Positions 24,089 through 32,458 of a stretch of 50,386 bases of DNA are shown piece by piece; within the stretch, counting starts at the first letter, position 1; every line of letters begins with the position of its first letter. Origin of the DNA: Oscillospiraceae bacterium (GTDB lineage: Bacteria; Bacillota; Clostridia; Oscillospirales; Oscillospiraceae). The translations under genes and the position numbers were made by a program. Under the pieces are notes generated by a model. That model did not search any database. It saw only the letters and a list, made by a program, of their open reading frames with translations, and was not told the DNA's origin. The stretch lies in the NCBI GenBank assembly GCA_015068155.1, contig SVLC01000007.1:1-50386 (forward strand), given 5' to 3'.

Positions 24089-24955
24089 ATGGCATCCAAA
24101 GTGTATTTCTCCCGCGCCATCACCCCAGAGAAAGTTCTGCAAATGTACACCCTTTTGGGCAAACAGCTTCCCGGCAAGGTGGCCATTAAGGTCCATTCCG
24201 GCGAAAAAGGCAATCAGAATTTCCTGCGGCCCGATTTCTGGAAGCCGGTGATCGACCATGTGGGCGGCACCGTGGTGGAATGCAACACAGCTTATCCCGG
24301 TCAGCGCAATACCACCAAGAAGCATCTGAAGCTGTTTGACACCCATGGCTGGAGCCGGTATTTTCCGGTGGATCTGCTGGATGCGGAAGGACCCGACATG
24401 GTGCTGGAAATCCCGGGCGGCAAAATCATCCGCAAGAACTATGTGGGCAAAGATATGGCCAATTATGATGCCACTCTGGTGCTTTCCCATTTCAAGGGCC
24501 ATCCTATGGGCGGTTTTGGCGGCGCGTTGAAGCAGCTTTCCATTGGCTACGCATCCGCATTCGGCAAGGCCTATATCCATGGCGCCGGCGAGCCTGCCAA
24601 AATTTGGACGGCGAATCAAGACGCTTTTAAGCGGGCCATGGCGGATGCGGCCATGTCCGTGGTGGAATACTTTAAGGGCAACGCGGTGTACATCAATGTG
24701 ATGAAGAACATGAGCGTGGATTGCGACTGCTGCGCCATCGCCAAGGATCCCTGCATGGGGGATATCGGCATTTTGATCTCCGAGGATCCTGTTGCCCTGG
24801 ACCAGGCCTGCGTGGATTTGGTGTACGCCTCCGATGATCCCGGCAAGGAGCATTTGATCAAGCGCATGGAGAGCCGTCACGGTATTCTGATCGTGGAGGC
24901 CGCTGCGGAACTGGGCTTTGGCAGCCGGGAATATGAACTGATCGAGGTGGAGTAA
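24089..24955 (+). CDS. DUF362 domain-containing protein
   Basis: A 288-residue protein of the DUF362 family. Visible family features: KVAIKVHSGEKGN, VVECNTAYPGQR, LSHFKGHPMGGFGGALKQLSIG and DCDCCAIAKDPCMGDIGILISEDPVALDQACVDLV. The cysteines in that last segment may bind metal. Many DUF362 proteins carry an added 4Fe-4S ferredoxin domain; this one lacks it. Function in the family is unsettled. The next gene, starting one base after the stop, encodes a protein with a tight four-cysteine N-terminus, which could supply the missing iron-sulfur part. Confidence 0.85.
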   Translation: MASKVYFSRAITPEKVLQMYTLLGKQLPGKVAIKVHSGEKGNQNFLRPDFWKPVIDHVGGTVVECNTAYPGQRNTTKKHLKLFDTHGWSRYFPVDLLDAEGPDMVLEIPGGKIIRKNYVGKDMANYDATLVLSHFKGHPMGGFGGALKQLSIGYASAFGKAYIHGAGEPAKIWTANQDAFKRAMADAAMSVVEYFKGNAVYINVMKNMSVDCDCCAIAKDPCMGDIGILISEDPVALDQACVDLVYASDDPGKEHLIKRMESRHGILIVEAAAELGFGSREYELIEVE

Positions 24956-24956
24956 T

Positions 24957-25310
24957 TTGTCCTGTCAAGGAAATTGCAGTAGCTGCTCCGGCTGCGCCAA
25001 TGTCCTGGAATTGACCCAGGGAGAAATCGATATTTTGACGGCCCTGGGCCAGTATGCCTTTCTGCCCATCGCCCGGCGGGCCGATGATATGGTGCCGGTG
25101 TATTTGGAGGATGACCGGTACGCCAAAGAGGAATACAGCCTGATCCTGCAGGTGCTTGAGCAGAAGGGGCTGATCTCTTTGGATTATGACAAGGCCTTGC
25201 CCCACGCGGATATGACCGCCTATGCCGATTATCCCGTCAAAGGTTCCATGGCCCTCACCGCCCGGGGGCAGACCGTGGTGGAAATGCTGGAGATCTCCGG
25301 AATCGCATGA
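24957..25310 (+). CDS. Small protein with N-terminal four-cysteine motif and winged-helix-like body
   Basis: A 117-residue protein using a TTG start right after the DUF362 stop, with GAGGTGGAG as its ribosome binding site. The N-terminus MSCQGNCSSCSGCANVLEL places cysteines at 3, 7, 10 and 13, spaced to hold zinc or an iron-sulfur cluster. The remainder (ELTQGEIDILTALGQYAF, LILQVLEQKGLISLDYD, GSMALTARGQTVVEMLEI) looks like a winged helix. No known family is recognised. Co-translation with DUF362 suggests a joint role. Confidence 0.65.
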   Translation: MSCQGNCSSCSGCANVLELTQGEIDILTALGQYAFLPIARRADDMVPVYLEDDRYAKEEYSLILQVLEQKGLISLDYDKALPHADMTAYADYPVKGSMALTARGQTVVEMLEISGIA

Positions 25311-25314
25311 ATAT

Positions 25315-25347
25315 AAGCGCACACCGAACCCGGTGTGCGCTTGTTTT
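25315..25347. terminator. Bidirectional terminator
   Basis: Perfect 12-bp stem AAGCGCACACCG/CGGTGTGCGCTT with an AACC loop and T residues, between convergent genes. Confidence 0.85.
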
Positions 25348-25714
25348 ATCGTTCTTCGGCCAAATGGTTGGAGATGGCCCGGAAGGTGGCGTCGGAGATC
25401 ACGTGCTCCATTTTGCAGGCATCCTCGGCGGCGGTCTGCTCATCCACGCCCAGCCGCATCAGCACCTCTTTGAGCAGGGTGTGGCGGGCATAGATCTTTT
25501 CGGCGATCTGGCGGCCTTCCTGGCTGAGCTGCAGATGGCCGGTGTCTTCCACCGTCAGATAGCCGCCTTGCTTTAACAGCCCCACGGCCCGGCTGACGCT
25601 GGGCTTGGAGTAACCCATGTGTTCGCCCACATCCACGGCCCGAACGATATTCTGTTGCTGAGACAGCACATAAATGGTCTCCAAATACATTTCGCCGGAT
25701 TCCTGCAGCCGCAT
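25346..25714 (-). CDS. DtxR/MntR-family metal-dependent regulator
   Basis: A 122-residue protein. N-terminal winged HTH (MYLETIYVLSQQQNIVRAVD, GEHMGYSKPSVSRAVGLLKQ) and metal-binding dimerisation helix with Y-A-R-H and ACKMEHVISD. The C-E-H ligands resemble those of MntR or IdeR. It lacks the SH3-like third domain. Such repressors bind DNA with Mn(II) or Fe(II). No metal transporter gene is adjacent in this window, so its target must lie elsewhere. The GGAGGG ribosome binding site fixes the start. Confidence 0.85.
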   Translation of the reverse strand: MRLQESGEMYLETIYVLSQQQNIVRAVDVGEHMGYSKPSVSRAVGLLKQGGYLTVEDTGHLQLSQEGRQIAEKIYARHTLLKEVLMRLGVDEQTAAEDACKMEHVISDATFRAISNHLAEER

Positions 25715-25819
25715 GAGGCACCCTCCTTTTTGGATTTTCTATAGCATATCATGGAAAGGTAAATTTTGCAAGAAGTATTCTAATGACCTAAGAATTGGGG
25801 AAAATCCCAACATTTTACA

Positions 25820-25848
25820 TTGTAATAATTGCGATTATGTGCTAATAT
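25820..25848 (+). promoter_or_regulatory. Promoter of the first GPH symporter gene
   Basis: TTGTAA (25820-25825), 17-nt spacer, TAATAT (25843-25848) with an extended TG upstream of the -10. Confidence 0.65.
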
Positions 25849-25903
25849 CATGCTGAAATTAAACTTTTCGGCAAAAAGCTGAGAAGGGAAGCAGGAGGAC
25901 CTT

Positions 25904-27292
25904 ATGCAAAAACCAAGAAAGCGGCCCTTTGGCGCCAGAGATAAGTTTGGTTATCTGTTTGGTGATTTCGGAAACGACTTCACCTTTATTCTTTCTACCA
26001 CCATTTTGATGAAATTCTACACCGATGTCATGGGTGTGCCGGCGGCGGTGGTGGGCGCGATTATGATGATCGCCCGGTTTGTGGATGCGTTTACCGATGT
26101 TACCATGGGCCGGATCTGTGACCGCAGCCGGGCTACGGCTGCCGGTAAATTCAAGCCCTGGATTCTGCGGATGTGCGGCCCGGTGGCGGTCAGTTCCTTT
26201 TTGATGTACCAGGCCGGTTTGGCGGAGCTGAGCATGGGGCTGAAGATCGCCTATCTGTTCGTCACTTATATTTTGTGGGGTTCCGTGTTTTATACGTCCA
26301 TCAATATTCCGTACGGCTCCATGGCCTCCGCCGTTTCTCCGGAGGCCGGAGACCGGCAGAGCCTGTCCACCTATCGCACCATGGGTGGCGTGCTGGCCGG
26401 GGCGGTGATCGGCGTGGTGGTGCCGCTGGTGGCTTATCAGCAGGTGGACGGACAGCAGACCCTGGTGGGCACCCGGGTGACCTGGATCGCCGCTGTATTT
26501 TCGCTGCTGGCCATCGGCTGCTACTTGCTGTGCTATTTTCTGACAACGGAGCGGGTCCGCCCGCTGCAGCAATCCCAGCAGGATCATTCTGTGGGACAGA
26601 TGCTGAAAAATGCGGTAAAAAACCGGAGCTTGTTATCCATCATTGCCGCTTCGGTGGTGATGCTGCTGGCCCAACTGACTATGCAGGGCATGGCAGGCTA
26701 TGTTTACCCCGAATACTACAATTCCGCCGGCGCGCAATCCGCATCCACCATCGTTATGCTGGTGGCTATGGGGGTTTCCGCTGCGTTTGCCAAACCTTTG
26801 GCGGTAAAATTCGGAAAAGCCGAGGTGTCGGTGGTGGCCAATTTCTTCGCTGCCGCAGTATGTCTGATCACCTTTTTCTGGCGGCCGGAGAATGTGTGGG
26901 TATTCGTGGCGCTGCAGGGACTGAATTGGCTGGGACTGGGGATCTTCTCCATGGTTTCCTGGGCGCTGATTGCCGATGTGATCGACGATGCGCAGCTAAA
27001 AAACGGCGTTCGGGAGGATGGTAGTGTGTATGCCCTGTATTCCTTCGCCCGCAAGCTGGGGCAGGCAGCCTCGGCGGGACTTACCGGCGGCTTGCTGAGT
27101 CTGATCGGCTATGCCGAACACACCAAAACCGATCCGCAGGTCTTGTCCGGCGTTTTCAACATTTCCACACTGGTGCCGGCGGTGGGCTTCGGCGCATTGG
27201 CGCTGATCCTGTGGCTGTGGTATCCGCTGCATAAACGCCGGGTGGAGGAAAATGTGGCTGCATTGGCGAAAGTACAAAAGCAGGGGGAATAA
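25904..27292 (+). CDS. GPH-family sugar:cation symporter
   Basis: A 462-residue 12-helix transporter of the glycoside-pentoside-hexuronide:cation symporter family (MelB/XynP-like). Features: KFGYLFGDFGNDFTF in helix 1, the ARFVDAFTDVTMGRICDRS loop that carries cation-binding aspartates, and NIPYGSMASAVSPEAGDRQSLSTYR. Substrate likely an oligosaccharide or glycoside but not readable. It is followed by a WYL regulator on the same strand with its own promoter, and a second GPH symporter faces it. Confidence 0.85.
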   Translation: MQKPRKRPFGARDKFGYLFGDFGNDFTFILSTTILMKFYTDVMGVPAAVVGAIMMIARFVDAFTDVTMGRICDRSRATAAGKFKPWILRMCGPVAVSSFLMYQAGLAELSMGLKIAYLFVTYILWGSVFYTSINIPYGSMASAVSPEAGDRQSLSTYRTMGGVLAGAVIGVVVPLVAYQQVDGQQTLVGTRVTWIAAVFSLLAIGCYLLCYFLTTERVRPLQQSQQDHSVGQMLKNAVKNRSLLSIIAASVVMLLAQLTMQGMAGYVYPEYYNSAGAQSASTIVMLVAMGVSAAFAKPLAVKFGKAEVSVVANFFAAAVCLITFFWRPENVWVFVALQGLNWLGLGIFSMVSWALIADVIDDAQLKNGVREDGSVYALYSFARKLGQAASAGLTGGLLSLIGYAEHTKTDPQVLSGVFNISTLVPAVGFGALALILWLWYPLHKRRVEENVAALAKVQKQGE

Positions 27293-27319
27293 CTGGCGCG
27301 AAAATATGACAGTTAGCGG

Positions 27320-27348
27320 TTGATTTTTCGCCTTTGGCGTGGTAATAT
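27320..27348 (+). promoter_or_regulatory. WYL regulator promoter
   Basis: TTGATT (27320-27325), 17-nt spacer, TAATAT (27343-27348), just upstream of GGAGG and ATG 27374. Confidence 0.6.
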
Positions 27349-27373
27349 GTGGAAAAACACATGGAGGAAGGCT

Positions 27374-28354
27374 ATGGTACAGGATAACTACCGAAAAATC
27401 AAACTGCTCAAGCTGCTGGAACTGCTGCGCAGGGATTCCGATGAGCAGAATCCCATCACCACCAACGCGCTTTGCGCCCGCCTGGAGGCAATGGGCATCC
27501 TTTGCGACCGCCGCACCCTCAGCAAAGATATTGCCTTGCTTAACGAACATGGCTATGAGATCATGTCCACCGCGGTGGGCCATGAGAAGGGCTATTATAT
27601 AGACGACCGGGGTTTTTCCGTACCGGAATTGAAGATCCTCATCGATGCGGTGCAGGCCTCTGCTTTTATTACGGAGAAAAAATCCCGGGAGTTGGTGGAA
27701 AAGCTGGCGGAGCTGGGCGGCAATCACCGGGCGGAGCTGCTAAAGGGCAATCTGGTGTGCTTTAACACCCGCAAACATTCCAACGAGCAGATATTCTATA
27801 ATGTGGATGCCCTGGAGCAGGCCATTGAGCAGCAGAAAAAAGTGTTGTTCCGCTATTTTATCCTGAACGAAAAAGGGGAGAAGGTCTATCGCCGGGAGGG
27901 CCATCGCTATGTGGTGGAGCCGGTGGCGCTGGTGTTCAATGAAGATAATTATTATGTGATGACCTATAGCTCCCGCCATGAAAGCACCGCTACCTACCGG
28001 GTGGACCGGATGGACAGCGTTACGGTGATCGAAGAACCTCTCAGCGAAAAAGCAGTGGCGCTGCGGCAGGAAATGGCCCGGTATACCGAGCAGGTGTTCA
28101 AAATGTATTCCGGCCAGCCGGAGGATGTGGTGCTGGAATTTAACGACAATCTCATTGGCGTGGTGTTTGATAAATTCGGCGAGGATACCCCCATGATGCG
28201 GGTGGGCAGCAGTAAGTGCGCGGCCACCGTCAAGGTCCGGGTCAGTCCCACCTTCTGGGGATGGCTGTTCCAGTTTGCCGGAGAAATGCGGGTGCTGTCA
28301 CCCCAGTGGGTCATTGACGGCTACCGGGAGCAGGCAAAAAAACTGGAAATATAA
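27374..28354 (+). CDS. WYL-domain transcriptional regulator
   Basis: A 326-residue protein with an N-terminal winged HTH (LLELLRRDSDEQNPITTNAL, DRRTLSKDIALLNEHGYEI), a central WYL domain (VLFRYFILNEKG, RYVVEPVALVFNEDNYYVMTY and TYRVDRMDSVTV) and a C-terminal WCX-like extension. WYL domains sense nucleotides or other ligands. The start at 27374 has GGAGG 7-8 nt upstream. It sits between two GPH symporter genes, so it may regulate sugar uptake. A bidirectional terminator closes it. Confidence 0.85.
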   Translation: MVQDNYRKIKLLKLLELLRRDSDEQNPITTNALCARLEAMGILCDRRTLSKDIALLNEHGYEIMSTAVGHEKGYYIDDRGFSVPELKILIDAVQASAFITEKKSRELVEKLAELGGNHRAELLKGNLVCFNTRKHSNEQIFYNVDALEQAIEQQKKVLFRYFILNEKGEKVYRREGHRYVVEPVALVFNEDNYYVMTYSSRHESTATYRVDRMDSVTVIEEPLSEKAVALRQEMARYTEQVFKMYSGQPEDVVLEFNDNLIGVVFDKFGEDTPMMRVGSSKCAATVKVRVSPTFWGWLFQFAGEMRVLSPQWVIDGYREQAKKLEI

Positions 28355-28382
28355 AAACATCGGCCGAAAGGCCGATGTTTTT
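28354..28382. terminator. Bidirectional terminator between the WYL and GPH genes
   Basis: AAAACATCGGCC-GAAA-GGCCGATGTTTT: perfect 12-bp stem with GAAA tetraloop. Confidence 0.9.
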
Positions 28383-28386
28383 CGTT

Positions 28387-29784
28387 TCAATATTTTCTGG
28401 ACAGCAGCTTTTCTGCTTCTTCCCGGGTGATCTCGCCGGAATTGCACTTTGCCATGATCTGCACATCCCGATCGTTCAGCTTGTAGCACAGATAGAAGAA
28501 GGTGGAGATGATCATGCCGATCACGGGTACCAAGGCATACACGATCCACAGTCCGTTCAAGGCGGCATCGCTCTGCTGTACGCCCTTTTCCGCCAGTTCC
28601 GCGAAGTTTTCCGCCTCTACGGAAATCCAGCCGAACAGGCCAAGCAGGATCATAGCCAGGGAGGAGGAGATGGCGCCGGTGATCTTCACGGAGAAGGTCT
28701 GGATGGCGAAGGTGATGCCTTTGGCGCTGATACCGGATTTATACTGGCCGTACTCGGCGCAGTCGGGGGTGAACATAAAGGCCAATACGCCGACAATGCA
28801 CATGGGAATGGCCCGGATGCAGGTCATGACCATAAACATGGTCCTGTCACCGTAACCCATGAAGTAAATCGCCAGACCCAGGATAATATTGGCGATGTGG
28901 CACCAGAACAGCACCTTGAATTTGTCAAATCTTTTCAGCAAAGCGGGCATGATCACGGCGGCGATCACACCGGGCACCATGCCCAACAGGTTGATCACCA
29001 CGCCAAACAGCTCGCTTTGGAACATATAGAAGGACAAAAACAGGGTAACAGCGGCGGAGGTCTTCAGCGCGTCGGTGGCAATATAGCCGCCATAGTAGGT
29101 CAGTAAGTATTTGTTTTTACCCAAGTAACGGAACATTTGCCTTACGGAGAAGCTTTCTTCCTCGCTTTCAGCGCTGTAGTTGCGCTCTTTGCAGTTGAGG
29201 ATCAGAGGCACCATGCTGATGGCGCTGAGAATGGCCATAACAGCTACCGCCAGGGAAATGCTCATACCGGCGTTGGTCAGAACCACCACCAAATTATACA
29301 GCACCACACCGGCGCCGGAGAATACCCGGTTTACGCACAGCAGCTTGTTGCGCTCCTGGAGGTTGTCGGTCATGGTATTGAGCATGGAGTAGGCGGGCAC
29401 ATCGGTCAGGGTGTACACCATATCCCACAGCACATAGGCGACGCCGAACCAGATCAGCTTGCCCAATTCGCCCATACCGGTGGGAATGGAGAACAGCAGA
29501 ATGGTCACCACCGGGATGAGGGTCACGGAGATCCGCAGCCAGGGCAGACATTTTTGGTTGCGTTTGAATTTTACCTTATCAAAAATATAACCGAAGATGG
29601 GATCGTTGATGGCATCCCATATTTTTACGATCAGCAGTACGATGCCGCTTTTCACCGGATCAATGCCCTGGAAAACCAGGTAAGTGCTGATGAAAACGGC
29701 AGTCAGATTATAGTAGATGTTTTGACCTACGAAAAAGGTCCAGTAGCTCAGGCGTTCTTTGAAGGTGGTCATGTATTGTTTCAT
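28387..29784 (-). CDS. Second GPH-family sugar:cation symporter
   Basis: A 465-residue 12-helix transporter of the same family as 25904-27292 but clearly diverged. Features: LSYWTFFVGQNIYYN in helix 1, VKIWDAINDPIFGYIFDKVKF with the family aspartates, and VYTLTDVPAYSMLNTMTDN. The C-terminus ends in a short cytoplasmic tail (AKCNSGEITREEAEKLLSRK). ATG 29784 follows GGAGGG; longer upstream frames run through repeat DNA and are not credible. It has its own promoter. Confidence 0.87.
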   Translation of the reverse strand: MKQYMTTFKERLSYWTFFVGQNIYYNLTAVFISTYLVFQGIDPVKSGIVLLIVKIWDAINDPIFGYIFDKVKFKRNQKCLPWLRISVTLIPVVTILLFSIPTGMGELGKLIWFGVAYVLWDMVYTLTDVPAYSMLNTMTDNLQERNKLLCVNRVFSGAGVVLYNLVVVLTNAGMSISLAVAVMAILSAISMVPLILNCKERNYSAESEEESFSVRQMFRYLGKNKYLLTYYGGYIATDALKTSAAVTLFLSFYMFQSELFGVVINLLGMVPGVIAAVIMPALLKRFDKFKVLFWCHIANIILGLAIYFMGYGDRTMFMVMTCIRAIPMCIVGVLAFMFTPDCAEYGQYKSGISAKGITFAIQTFSVKITGAISSSLAMILLGLFGWISVEAENFAELAEKGVQQSDAALNGLWIVYALVPVIGMIISTFFYLCYKLNDRDVQIMAKCNSGEITREEAEKLLSRKY

Positions 29785-29815
29785 AATTGCCCTCCGTTCT
29801 TTCAATAACCCAATT

Positions 29816-29844
29816 ATTATAGCAAAAAATGTGGGAGAAAGCAA
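29816..29844 (-). promoter_or_regulatory. Promoter of the second GPH gene
   Basis: Minus-strand TTGCTT (29839-29844), 17-nt spacer, perfect TATAAT (29816-29821). Confidence 0.75.
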
Positions 29845-29863
29845 GGAAAACCCGCTGCAGATG

Positions 29864-29976
29864 CGCAAATTTCCGTTTATCGTACACCTATTAGCGCCGC
29901 AGGCGCGTACCTCCCCCCGGGGGAAGGTATTGCGGCTGCGCCGCCAACAGAACGATAAACACCAATTTGTTTTGCG
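29864..29976. repeat. Short element with terminal inverted repeats (copy 2)
   Basis: Ends CGCAAATTTCCGTTTATCGT (29864-29883) and ACGATAAACACCAATTTG (29952-29969) are inverted. The interior has CCTCCCCCCGGGGGAAGG, similar to the CCTTCCCCTGGGGG module near 20075, between two GGCGC-rich arms. Non-coding. Confidence 0.6.
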
Positions 29977-29994
29977 GGAGGTGTGCGTTGTTCT

Positions 29995-30041
29995 AAAAAA
30001 CGAACAGCACCAGCCCGGCGGATCATCCCGCCGGGCTGGTA
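29995..30041 (-). terminator. Terminator of the sigma/anti-sigma operon
   Basis: ACCAGCCCGGCGG pairs with CCGCCGGGCTGGT around a short loop; on the minus strand a T-rich run follows. Confidence 0.8.
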
Positions 30042-30044
30042 CTG

Positions 30045-31337
30045 TCAATCATTCTGGTGTTGTTTTTCCTGACTTTGGAAGTATTCCTCGTAGCCGGAAA
30101 CCCGGATGGCTGGCACATAGGTCTTTGCGTAGATCTCGTTTCCGTTTTCTGCAACGCCAATTTTTTTGTAGAAGGCGTAGAAAGGGATAATATCTTTTGA
30201 TGCTTGGTTTGGGTTTCGACTTTGGATATAGACAATATCCACGAAATCATATTTTAAAAAATTTACCTTATTTTGCGTTGCCATACATCTGGGGCAACTG
30301 TGACCGCCGAATACATAACCTTTGCGTAAAAGAATCTCGGCCTCTTCCAGAGAAATACTTGCTGCGGACCTGGAGGGCGTGCAAAGCGCTGCTGCGTCAA
30401 CCCGAAGTTGATCATAAACCACGGTAACGTTACGGAGTATTGAATTGCTGCTGCTCTTGCTGGAATAATTATTAAATCTTAGGCGAACATAATTGGAAAT
30501 GGGCAAATATCCGTCTATTCCGGTATTTAAGGGACAATCCATTTCATTGAAAAAAAATATGTCTATGGACGTTGCACCGCAGTTGCTATAGCCATCAAAG
30601 GAACGATGAATGATTGTACTGGAAAATGCGACATCGAACATGGCAAAGAGTTTTTCTTTTACTGTTGACAGAGAAGCAATGATCTCCTCGTCACTTTGTT
30701 GCTGATCAATTTCAATTACTGTATCGCCAAGACATACTTCAGGAGAAGAATTATCGGAAGAGGAAAGTGTGATTTGATGGTGCAGACGGTTATGCGATGC
30801 ATGGAGATTGTAATTACCTATCTGGAGATCGACATTTAAAAAATTAGAAATGTCGTCGATGTGTGATTCAACCATATAGTAAGGAATGTCCACGCCTAAT
30901 TGGTTAGCAATCCGCGCCAAATTAGCATCCAAAAAAATCTGAAATTCTTCGCTGTTGAGGGTATTTCCCTGATAAACGGAAGTGTTGTATTGATAGATTG
31001 TCCAATAGTCGCTTGCCGAGATGTTGTGAAGCGGCAGATACTCCGAAGAGGGCACATAAATTTTTGTATAAGAGGAAGTGCCTTCCGAATATGTATTGCT
31101 GAAAAAACCTGCGATATCGGAAGCAGAGTACAAAGCATCGGGATAATCCGGGATTGCAGGCTGCAACATGGGAAGAAAATGTGCCAACGCAAGGCCACAG
31201 ATCAGGCAAAGTACCGCGGCTGCGGCACCCCATTTCAGAAAGACGGCTTTGGATGATTTCCTATGGGTTTCTTCTGCGTCGGCTACCAACTCCGGGTCAA
31301 TGTCATTGAGCGCGGTGAGGATATTTTTACTTTTCAT
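30045..31337 (-). CDS. Membrane-anchored anti-sigma-like protein with extracytoplasmic CxxC domain
   Basis: A 430-residue protein with a short cytoplasmic N-terminus (about 1-33, LTALNDIDPELVADAEET is typical of partners of ECF sigma factors), one membrane helix (about 34-56) and a large outer domain. Near its C-terminus lies GGHSCPRCMATQ, a CxxC in a thioredoxin- or zinc-like setting, and other cysteines are scattered. The ATG overlaps the sigma gene's stop (ATGA), so the two are co-translated. The likely role is to hold the sigma factor until an external signal arrives. The outer domain is not recognised. Confidence 0.7.
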   Translation of the reverse strand: MKSKNILTALNDIDPELVADAEETHRKSSKAVFLKWGAAAAVLCLICGLALAHFLPMLQPAIPDYPDALYSASDIAGFFSNTYSEGTSSYTKIYVPSSEYLPLHNISASDYWTIYQYNTSVYQGNTLNSEEFQIFLDANLARIANQLGVDIPYYMVESHIDDISNFLNVDLQIGNYNLHASHNRLHHQITLSSSDNSSPEVCLGDTVIEIDQQQSDEEIIASLSTVKEKLFAMFDVAFSSTIIHRSFDGYSNCGATSIDIFFFNEMDCPLNTGIDGYLPISNYVRLRFNNYSSKSSSNSILRNVTVVYDQLRVDAAALCTPSRSAASISLEEAEILLRKGYVFGGHSCPRCMATQNKVNFLKYDFVDIVYIQSRNPNQASKDIIPFYAFYKKIGVAENGNEIYAKTYVPAIRVSGYEEYFQSQEKQHQND

Positions 31338-31888
31338 AACAGAAAGCCTCCTTCCATTAAGTGCTGTTTGAGTTTATTGCGGGTGCGCATCAGCAAGGAC
31401 TTTACCTTGCTTTCGCTGATGGAATAGGTGTCGGCAATTTCTTTCACAGAATGCAGATGCCAGTACCGCCGGATAAAAATTCGCCGGGCTTCCGGGGGGA
31501 GGGAATGGAGAAATTGGTTGAGGGAATCCCGCAGGGCGATGGTGTCGGCGTAGTCCTCTTGATTTTGGGAGATACATTCAGAAAGCTCCTCCAGGGCCAG
31601 GGGATACTGACTACCGCCCCGCTTTTGGGCGGTGCTGCATTCCAGCCGGTTAATGGATAATTGGCGGGTAATTCTTCCAAGGAATGCTTTGAGGTGATGG
31701 GGCCGCTGAGGAGGAATGCTGTTCCAAGCTTTCAGGTATGTATCGTTGACGGTTTCTTTGGCGTCTTCTTCATTTCTGAGAATACCAAAGGCCACAGAAT
31801 GAAAGTAACGCCCGTAAAGCTTGCTGGTTTCGGCAATGGCCGTTTCCGAGCGCTGCCAAAATAACGCGATGATCTTTTCGTCCGTCAT
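31334..31888 (-). CDS. ECF-type RNA polymerase sigma factor
   Basis: A 184-residue sigma-70 family protein with only regions 2 and 4. Region 2: LYGRYFHSVAFGILRNEEDAKETVNDTYLKAW (shown by its DAKETVNDTYLKAW core); region 4: LPPEARRIFIRRYW and the HTH VKEIADTYSISESKVKSLLM. It is the first gene of a two-gene operon with the membrane protein that probably restrains it. Only an extended -10 promoter is seen upstream, so basal expression by sigma-A is likely. Confidence 0.9.
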   Translation of the reverse strand: MTDEKIIALFWQRSETAIAETSKLYGRYFHSVAFGILRNEEDAKETVNDTYLKAWNSIPPQRPHHLKAFLGRITRQLSINRLECSTAQKRGGSQYPLALEELSECISQNQEDYADTIALRDSLNQFLHSLPPEARRIFIRRYWHLHSVKEIADTYSISESKVKSLLMRTRNKLKQHLMEGGFLL

Positions 31889-31965
31889 GGTCTTCCCCCT
31901 TTCGCAAAAGCCTCTTCACCCTAATGTACAGAAAAAACAGGGCGCAGGTTGCATACCCTGCCCCA

Positions 31966-31974
31966 ATTATAGCA
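31966..31974 (-). promoter_or_regulatory. Extended -10 promoter of the sigma factor operon
   Basis: Minus-strand TGCTATAAT: perfect -10 (31966-31971) with the TGn extension, but no clear -35. A GGGC...GCCC hairpin at about 31938-31964 would lie in the leader. Confidence 0.5.
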
Positions 31975-32026
31975 CATTTTTGCAAATAATCCTATCAATA
32001 ATTTTTACACAAGGAATCCGAAAAAG

Positions 32027-32112
32027 CGCAAATTTTCGTTTATCGATGGTTATTCCGTAGGGGCCGGGCATTGCCCGGCCCCTACAAAGGGTGAACGATA
32101 AACACCAATTTA
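32027..32112. repeat. Short element with terminal inverted repeats (copy 3)
   Basis: Ends CGCAAATTTTCGTTTATCGA (32027-32046) and CGATAAACACCAATTTA (32096-32112) match copy 2. The interior is a perfect GTAGGGGCCGGGC/GCCCGGCCCCTAC palindrome (32058-32086), unlike the interiors of the other copies. Non-coding. Confidence 0.65.
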
Positions 32113-32138
32113 TGATGCCGATTATACTTGCATGGCGC

Positions 32139-32169
32139 AAAAAAACACCCCGGAACTTTCGTTCCGGGG
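32139..32169 (-). terminator. Terminator of rpsF-ssb-rpsR
   Basis: On the minus strand CCCCGGAAC-GAAA-GTTCCGGGG followed by a T run. Confidence 0.9.
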
Positions 32170-32180
32170 CAAAGTGCACA

Positions 32181-32417
32181 TTAGTCAGCCACGTAGGGCA
32201 GCAGAGCGATCTGACGGGCGCGCTTGATGGCGGTGGTCAGGTCACGCTGGTGAGCGGCGCAGGTACCGGTGGTACGGCGGGGCAGGATCTTGCCGCGCTC
32301 AGACAGGTAACGGCGCAGCTTGGCAGTATCCTTGTAGTCGATAGCGGTCACCTTATCCACGCAGAAGGAGCAAACCTTCTTGCGCTTACGCTGACGCATA
32401 CGCTGTTCGTTAGCCAT
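32181..32417 (-). CDS. rpsR: 30S ribosomal protein S18
   Basis: A 78-residue S18: [37 protein letters not shown] and [19 protein letters not shown] are hallmark segments. S18 pairs with S6 in the 30S platform. CxxC near the N-terminus plus a later cysteine suggests the zinc-binding form. Last gene of rpsF-ssb-rpsR. Confidence 0.96.
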   Translation of the reverse strand: MANEQRMRQRKRKKVCSFCVDKVTAIDYKDTAKLRRYLSERGKILPRRTTGTCAAHQRDLTTAIKRARQIALLPYVAD

Positions 32418-32458
32418 GGGATTTTCCTCCTTGTAAGTTTAGTGAAAAAGTCAAGTTT

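Noticed and set aside
25904..29784. Single sugar-uptake operon of both GPH symporters and the WYL regulator
   Set aside because: The symporters are on opposite strands with separate promoters and a bidirectional terminator between them, so only loose association can be claimed.
29785..30048. 88-residue N-terminal extension of the second GPH symporter
   Set aside because: The extension would cross a promoter, a terminator and a repeat element; ATG 29784 has GGAGGG and begins a normal first helix.
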